From: Oscillospiraceae bacterium
GTDB taxonomy: Bacteria; Bacillota_A; Clostridia; Oscillospirales; Oscillospiraceae
DNA length: 10,776 bases
Assembly (NCBI GenBank): GCA_017411665.1
Contig: JAFQPT010000382.1
Location: 1 to 10,776, forward strand
Direction: 5' to 3'
The notes beneath the pieces are model-generated. The model saw only the letters and a program-made list of their open reading frames with translations, was not told the DNA's origin and did not search any database. Shown here one piece after another: positions 7,018 through 10,776 of this stretch (its first letter is position 1; each line of letters opens with the position of its first letter). Position numbers and translations under genes: made by a program.

Positions 7018-9537
7018 TTATCCCATTTTGTCACAATATACCGCAACGGACGCTGACTTGACAGTATCGCCATCATTCCACTCAGCCTTCACATTGCTTA
7101 CACCACCGCCTGTCACAATAATTGTGCAGCCGCGCGCGTCGCCACTGACAGTGCAGACATCCTCATACTCACTTGTCCAGATCACATCCGCATCCTCGGT
7201 TACACCCCGCAGTTCCAGATACACTGTGCTGCCCACCGCTTCGCGAACCGCAAAAATCGGCTCTCCGCCTCGGGTAATACGGAACTCGTTAAAAATGGCA
7301 TCCAGATGCTCCAGCAGCTCATCCGCAGTGCTCAGCTCATAGCGCACACCGTCCATATACAGACTGCCGTTGTCACTGAGAAAAACAACATCTTCTTTGT
7401 TCGGCAAATCGGAATTCAAAATGGAGTAATACACTTTATCCCATGTAACTTCCTCCGTACCGATGGCATCACCCAGTCCAAGCCATAACAAAGACTGCAT
7501 TGTCTTCAGTCCTTCTATCGACAAAAACGCAGGTTCCATCACGTCGTCCAGTATGCGTACCACATCGCCGACATCGGCATTTGTTCCGATGACCGCCCCC
7601 TCAACCGGCTGCATATTGGAAATGATGATTTCCTCCAACATCGTCGGGGTCAGCCCAAATACTGCCAGCAGCTCGCTGTTGTCGTAGCTGCCCTCGTCAT
7701 CGGTTTCAAATTGATTGCCGTATTCATAGCAGATATCCCAAATCAGAAATGTCGCGCAGCTGTCCAGTGCAGGCTCTATCCCCAGCACACGACCATCTGC
7801 CAATGTGATCTCGATCATTCCATCAAAAGGACATCCGGAGGTATATCCGAGTGGCTCAGCGGTAGTCAGCAGCTCTTCCAGAAACGCAAGCTTCGACGGA
7901 TCGGCAGGATATGCGCGATCGTAGAGAATCATGCGTGCTGAGGCAATATCGCGAAGGTCTTCCGGTTCAAAACCCGACACCTGTACGCTTCTTCCGCTCC
8001 ATATCAACGTTTGGATCCAATACTCGATCTCGTCGATATTGGACAGCACGTAGCCAACTTCTTGATCGTCTGTATAGACCAAGCCGTTGGCAATTGTGAT
8101 CTCATGCTGCTGTTTTCCGTTGGTCAATACAAAATTCACCATATATGGCATGTTATCCGCTGATTCACGGCGGGTTTCCGTTCCCTCTCCTTTCCGCAGA
8201 AGGTCTAACAGCTTTGCCTCTTGAGTATCCGTCAGCCCCGTCCACAGGTTTTCATTGGGTCGAGCGAGGGAAACCGAGGAATACTCCCAATATCCCTCTG
8301 GCAGATACGGTACAGAGCTATACTCCCACGGAATAGAGACAGAACCGGCCTCCTCTCCCATAATCAACTTTCCATCATCGATACGCCAAGCACACGTGAA
8401 CACCTCATAGGGATCATCATAATTAATAGTCAGCGTGTTATCTTCTAGTTTATAGCGGAACGTCCGTGAAGAATGAAGCGTCCCGTCAATGTAATCGGTG
8501 CGTCGCCCATAGCCGTTATAAAACTCATGGATTATGTCACCGGATGGCATTTCAGTTCCCCCAAAGGTTTCCTCCACACGCCAAACACCCTCAATAGATG
8601 ATGCTTTCGCACCCGTAAATGCCGCCAGCGCTGCCACAATCGCAACTACAAGCACAACGATAACTGCAATCGCAGACATTTTGGGGTTCTTCACAATGCG
8701 CATCACCCGCTGCTTCAAATCACTTTCGCTGCCTGTCATAGAGGTTGCAGCCGTCAGTACACCCTTATATCCCACGCAGGTCAAATCCACCAGCGTCTTT
8801 GCATAGCCTGTGCGCTCCTGTGCTCCAAACCGCACGAGCGTGCCTTCATCGCAAGCCATCTCCGCATCCTTCTGAGACAAAATCGCAGCTGCCCAGACCA
8901 ACGGGTTGAACCAGTGCACACATACGCAAACACAGCGCAAAACAGACCAGATATGATCCTTGTGCCGATAATGCGTCAATTCATGCGCCAGTACATGCCG
9001 CAAAGCAGTTTTATTCTCCCATACTTCAGGGGTCACATAAATCGCAGGCTTCCATAAGCCGAACAGGCAGGGTGTCTCCACTGCTTCCGTCACATACACA
9101 GGAACGGAACTCTGCATCACCGTTTGTCGGCTGCGACGCAGCTGTGCCGCAAACCGCAAATTGCTTATAATAAAAATCAGTGCAGTGATGATACTGCCAA
9201 GTGCCCAAATCAGAACAGGGGTATAGATGTATGTCCGACTCGATTCCCCTTCCGCAATGGGGATCATGGGTATTTCAATCGTTTCGGACGTCTGTGTTGT
9301 CTCAATAATATCGGATATGAGAATCGGCTCAGTCTGAACCTCTGCGGACACCGTCTTCTGCATTAGATTCTGCACACTCAAAATGCTTTCTCCGACACTG
9401 AACGGCATCAGTAGACGAAGCAGCACCAGTGCCCACAAAGCATAACGCACCCGCGCACTGAGCCTGTCCCGGCCCGCAACACGAATCAGAAGCACCGCAA
9501 GGATCAACAGACTGCTCGTCAGAATCCATTCACGCAT
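7018..9537 (-). CDS. BlaR1-like M56 membrane metallopeptidase with extracellular sensor region (paralogue A)
   Basis: An 839-residue protein of the BlaR1/MecR1 M56 family. Helices are predicted near 3-20, 31-46, 105-125 and 289-309. The zinc motif is HELTH at 185-189 with likely third ligand Glu226 (DAEMACDE), and a shared CVCVCVHWFNPLVW hydrophobic stretch (202-215) follows. The helix 2-3 outer loop is shorter than in paralogue B. The outer region (310-839) begins with a lipocalin-like segment (SIEGVWR, 314-398). It continues with modules built of a TxxQxxxLLxLL helix and a beta hairpin (434-511, 682-748) plus a middle segment (548-608), and ends in an Ig-like Big_2-type domain (about 768-836). 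No penicillin-binding motifs are seen. The start is ATG at 9537, with AAGGAGG 7 bases upstream; the earlier in-frame ATG at 9561 lies before this ribosome binding site. By family analogy it would cleave or inactivate the BlaI repressor encoded just upstream; the ligand is unknown. Confidence 0.9.
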   Translation of the reverse strand: MREWILTSSLLILAVLLIRVAGRDRLSARVRYALWALVLLRLLMPFSVGESILSVQNLMQKTVSAEVQTEPILISDIIETTQTSETIEIPMIPIAEGESSRTYIYTPVLIWALGSIITALIFIISNLRFAAQLRRSRQTVMQSSVPVYVTEAVETPCLFGLWKPAIYVTPEVWENKTALRHVLAHELTHYRHKDHIWSVLRCVCVCVHWFNPLVWAAAILSQKDAEMACDEGTLVRFGAQERTGYAKTLVDLTCVGYKGVLTAATSMTGSESDLKQRVMRIVKNPKMSAIAVIVVLVVAIVAALAAFTGAKASSIEGVWRVEETFGGTEMPSGDIIHEFYNGYGRRTDYIDGTLHSSRTFRYKLEDNTLTINYDDPYEVFTCAWRIDDGKLIMGEEAGSVSIPWEYSSVPYLPEGYWEYSSVSLARPNENLWTGLTDTQEAKLLDLLRKGEGTETRRESADNMPYMVNFVLTNGKQQHEITIANGLVYTDDQEVGYVLSNIDEIEYWIQTLIWSGRSVQVSGFEPEDLRDIASARMILYDRAYPADPSKLAFLEELLTTAEPLGYTSGCPFDGMIEITLADGRVLGIEPALDSCATFLIWDICYEYGNQFETDDEGSYDNSELLAVFGLTPTMLEEIIISNMQPVEGAVIGTNADVGDVVRILDDVMEPAFLSIEGLKTMQSLLWLGLGDAIGTEEVTWDKVYYSILNSDLPNKEDVVFLSDNGSLYMDGVRYELSTADELLEHLDAIFNEFRITRGGEPIFAVREAVGSTVYLELRGVTEDADVIWTSEYEDVCTVSGDARGCTIIVTGGGVSNVKAEWNDGDTVKSASVAVYCDKMG
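8677..9537 (-). repeat. Tandem paralogous copy 1 of the M56 transmembrane/protease segment
   Basis: Codes residues 1-287 of paralogue A and matches 5959-6918. The proteins share near-identical stretches such as RYALWALVLLRLL, LRHVLAHELTHYRHKDHIW, DLTCVGYKG and TSMTGS. The main length difference is the outer loop between helices 2 and 3, which is longer in the other copy. Confidence 0.8.
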
Positions 9538-9580
9538 AGATATTCCTCCTTTTTTCGGCATAATCGCCGCGCACTTTCTC

Positions 9581-9627
9581 GCCCCCCTTGTCTAAAGGGG
9601 GGATGTCGCGCAAGCGACAGGGGGGAT
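9581..9627. repeat. Palindromic G-run/C-run repeat between the repressor and M56 genes
   Basis: On the plus strand CCCCCCTT (9582-9589) pairs with AAGGGGGG (9595-9602). TGTCGC (9604-9609) pairs with GCGACA (9614-9619), and a second GGGGGG (9620-9625) follows. The C-run can pair with either G-run, so two exclusive folds are possible. It begins immediately after the repressor stop codon, in the 90-base gap before paralogue A, and would be transcribed as an RNA structure. It resembles short interspersed palindromic elements widespread in gut Clostridia (family recall; not searched). No T tract follows on the operon strand. Confidence 0.7.
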
Positions 9628-10005
9628 TCATTTTCCTTCCTCCGCCTTTCGCAAAATGTCGTACAGCTCTTCGATTTCGTCCTTACTGAGCTGCTGCTTC
9701 TTGGTCATGGCACTGAGCATCATGCCCACACTGCCCTGATACACGCGGTCAATGAAGCTGCGGGTTTCCACTTCCGCAGCATCCTCCTTGCGTACCAAAG
9801 GAGAATACATCAGCACCCCGCTGCTGTCGTCCACAGCAATCAAGCCTTTTTCCGTCATGCGTCGCAGCATGGTCAATGTAGTACTGCGAGACCATCCTGT
9901 GTGCCGTTTCATATATTCCACTGCTTCTCTGCCGCTGCGGGGCGCCTGCTCCCACAAGCACTCCATCAAGTTCCATTCCGCTGCAGTCAAATTCATTTGT
10001 TCCAT
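9628..10005 (-). CDS. BlaI/MecI/CopY-family transcriptional repressor
   Basis: A 125-residue cytosolic DNA-binding protein. The N-terminal winged helix runs LTAAEWNLMECLWEQAP (5-21) through WSRSTTLTMLRRMTEKGLI (38-56), the BlaI recognition-helix pattern. The C-terminal half (about 72-125) is helical and charged, as expected for the dimerisation region that M56 proteases cut in BlaI. Length is typical. The start is ATG at 10005, because GGAGG (10018-10014) lies 8 bases upstream. In-frame ATGs at 10020 and 10011 overlap or crowd that site, and one at 10050 would lie inside the preceding gene. It is 14 bases after the lipoprotein stop (TAATGGAGGG), so the two are co-transcribed. It is the likely ligand of the two palindromes at 10520-10566 (inference from family practice of autorepression). 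Confidence 0.93.
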   Translation of the reverse strand: MEQMNLTAAEWNLMECLWEQAPRSGREAVEYMKRHTGWSRSTTLTMLRRMTEKGLIAVDDSSGVLMYSPLVRKEDAAEVETRSFIDRVYQGSVGMMLSAMTKKQQLSKDEIEELYDILRKAEEGK

Positions 10006-10019
10006 ATGCATACCCTCCA

Positions 10020-10493
10020 TTATGTCATTGAATAATCCCAAATTTGCCACGCTGCATCTGCATCTTCGCGTATCAAGAGCGTCTGCTTTGTGATTTTGTC
10101 GTCTTCCAAAAAGGTTTTTCCGTGATCCAACTCGCAGTCATAAGTCACTGCGACAACCACAAAATTCTCCGTCAAATATTCCCTGCTCCAGCCATCTTGG
10201 AAGTTTTCATACATCATGCGAAGACGTACACCTTCCTCCTCATTGACAGCAGATTCCAGCACCTCCATACGAAGACAATAATCTTCATGCACCCAAGCCT
10301 CATAATCCATGCGTGCCAGCGCTTCCGCCTCCCGCAAATCCGCTTCATCGATCCGCGCGGAATAGTCCGCGCCAAGCTCTTCTGCAATAGCGGGTGTGGG
10401 CGTGGGAACAGGCATTTCCTCCGCTCCGGTTTCTCCGCAGCCCGTACACAGCAGCAACATTGTTATAATCATCATCGTTCCGATTCGTTTCAT
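10020..10493 (-). CDS. Small predicted lipoprotein of unknown function, first gene of the BlaI/M56 operon
   Basis: A 157-residue protein with a lipoprotein signal peptide (MKRIGTMMIITMLLLCTGC), lipidated Cys predicted at 19; the -3 residue is Cys rather than the usual Leu, so the box is slightly atypical. An acidic Pro/Thr linker follows (20-38), then a soluble domain (about 40-157) rich in Glu/Asp, with a helical first half and a beta-rich end (FVVVAVTYDCELDHGKTF, then WQIWDYS). The shape is reminiscent of NTF2-like or DUF4829-type clostridial lipoproteins, but I cannot assign it to a family. The start at 10493 is chosen because AAGGAG lies 7-8 bases upstream and because an upstream in-frame ATG at 10538 lies within the promoter's -10. 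Being first in the autorepressed operon, it may be a co-sensor, a protective factor or a shield for the outer domains of the M56 proteins (inference). Confidence 0.82.
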   Translation of the reverse strand: MKRIGTMMIITMLLLCTGCGETGAEEMPVPTPTPAIAEELGADYSARIDEADLREAEALARMDYEAWVHEDYCLRMEVLESAVNEEEGVRLRMMYENFQDGWSREYLTENFVVVAVTYDCELDHGKTFLEDDKITKQTLLIREDADAAWQIWDYSMT

Positions 10494-10519
10494 TTCGTTT
10501 CTCCTTCTACGCTCACATT

Positions 10520-10534
10520 GTTTACATTGTAAAC
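10520..10534. promoter_or_regulatory. BlaI-type operator 1, at the expected transcription start
   Basis: A perfect 15-base palindrome, GTTTACA-T-TGTAAAC. The core TACA-N-TGTA resembles the TACA/TGTA half-sites bound by BlaI/MecI/CopY repressors, though with one central base rather than the usual two. It lies directly downstream of the -10, covering the likely +1. An extra ACATTGT half-like copy abuts it (10515-10521). Confidence 0.82.
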
Positions 10535-10536
10535 TC

Positions 10537-10565
10537 ATTATAGCGCACGTTGTTTACATTGTCAA
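10537..10565 (-). promoter_or_regulatory. Consensus sigma-A promoter of the lipoprotein-BlaI-M56-M56 operon
   Basis: On the minus strand TTGACA (10565-10560) and TATAAT (10542-10537) are both exact consensus and are separated by exactly 17 bases. Transcription should begin near 10530, giving a leader of about 37 bases to the lipoprotein ATG. So strong a promoter suits an operon that is held off by a repressor. Confidence 0.9.
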
Positions 10566-10566
10566 C
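10552..10566. promoter_or_regulatory. BlaI-type operator 2, on the -35 box
   Basis: GTTTACA-T-TGTCAAC, the same palindrome as operator 1 with one mismatch. The changed base is the one that makes the consensus -35 TTGACA on the minus strand. Its centre (10559) is 32 bases from that of operator 1 (10527), about three helical turns, so two dimers would lie on the same face. Confidence 0.8.
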
Positions 10567-10670
10567 TATCACTGAATCAGACTTGAAACAGATGGAATAA
10601 GTCCCGAATGTTTTCTACCGTAATGAGCGATATATTAGAATTTGAAGAGTTGGTAAACTGCCGCAACCTT

Positions 10671-10738
10671 GCCTCCCCTTGCGAAGGGCGCCCCTTGTGG
10701 GTGTGCAGAGCTGAGGGGGACCGCTTGCGGTGGAGAGG
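10671..10738. repeat. Palindromic G-run/C-run repeat element upstream of the operon
   Basis: Begins GCCTCCCCTT and contains CCCTT-GCG-AAGGG (10676-10688), a GAGGGGGA run (10713-10720), CCGC-TT-GCGG (10721-10730) and GGAGAGGT. The layout (C-run, small hairpin, G-run, second small hairpin) is loosely like the element at 9581-9627, suggesting the same general class of interspersed clostridial repeat. The rest of 10567-10670 shows no gene. Confidence 0.5.
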
Positions 10739-10776
10739 TCGAAAAACATGCGGAAACGTTTGTAAAATCGACCTCT
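10734..10776. repeat. Inverted repeat at the right window edge
   Basis: AGAGGTCGA (10734-10742) is the exact reverse complement of TCGACCTCT (10768-10776), with 25 bases between, and the second arm ends exactly at the window edge. It may continue outward as part of a larger palindromic element adjoining the 10671-10738 repeat; this cannot be judged from here. Confidence 0.5.

Noticed and set aside
3985..9561. Classical beta-lactam resistance regulator (blaR1/mecR1) pair
   Set aside because: The protease half fits, but no SxxK/SxN/KTG transpeptidase motifs or beta-lactamase gene are seen, so a beta-lactam role is not claimed.

Overview
The window looks like chromosomal DNA of an anaerobic gut-type Firmicute (class Clostridia, probably the Oscillospiraceae/Butyricicoccaceae side). 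The reasons are moderate GC, strong AGGAGG-type ribosome binding sites, a clostridial-style MATE transporter that opens with DMTEGAPW, a BlaI/M56 regulatory module, and short G-run/C-run palindromic elements of a kind common in this group. The taxon is inferred, not proven. There are seven convincing protein genes and no rRNA, tRNA, CRISPR array or transposase.

Left block (about 39-2355, minus strand): a two-gene operon of a type-I glycerate kinase followed by a D-2-hydroxyacid dehydrogenase (glycerate dehydrogenase/hydroxypyruvate reductase type). The genes overlap by ATGA and are followed by a candidate terminator near the left edge. Together they would interconvert hydroxypyruvate (or a related 2-oxoacid) and D-glycerate, and phosphorylate glycerate into lower glycolysis. 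The kinase most likely starts at TTG.

Middle block (2308-3970): a 225-base divergent intergenic region, then a plus-strand MATE-family multidrug/Na+-coupled exporter with its own candidate promoter. It ends in a very clear Rho-independent hairpin, which probably also serves the convergent operon to its right.

Right block (3985-10566, minus strand): a four-gene operon in the order small lipoprotein, BlaI/MecI-family repressor, M56 (BlaR1-like) membrane metallopeptidase A, M56 metallopeptidase B. It is driven by a near-perfect sigma-A promoter (TTGACA, 17 bases, TATAAT). Two GTTTACAtTGTMAAC palindromes overlay this promoter, one on the -35 and one at the expected start of transcription, which is how an autorepressed BlaI operon should look. 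The two M56 proteins are tandem paralogues with nearly the same membrane/protease half. Their outer halves are very different in length and carry no recognisable penicillin-binding domain. Instead they have lipocalin-like beta segments, a repeated small module and a C-terminal Ig-like (Big_2-type) domain. By analogy with BlaR1/BlaI, the outer domains would sense an envelope signal, the HELTH protease would act inside the cell, and BlaI would leave the operators. The signal and any targets beyond the operon are unknown. This is the most interesting part of the window. Both junctions flanking M56 gene A contain strong hairpins that may tune relative expression.

The far right (10567-10776) holds no gene that I can support, but does hold palindromic repeat DNA that runs to the window edge.
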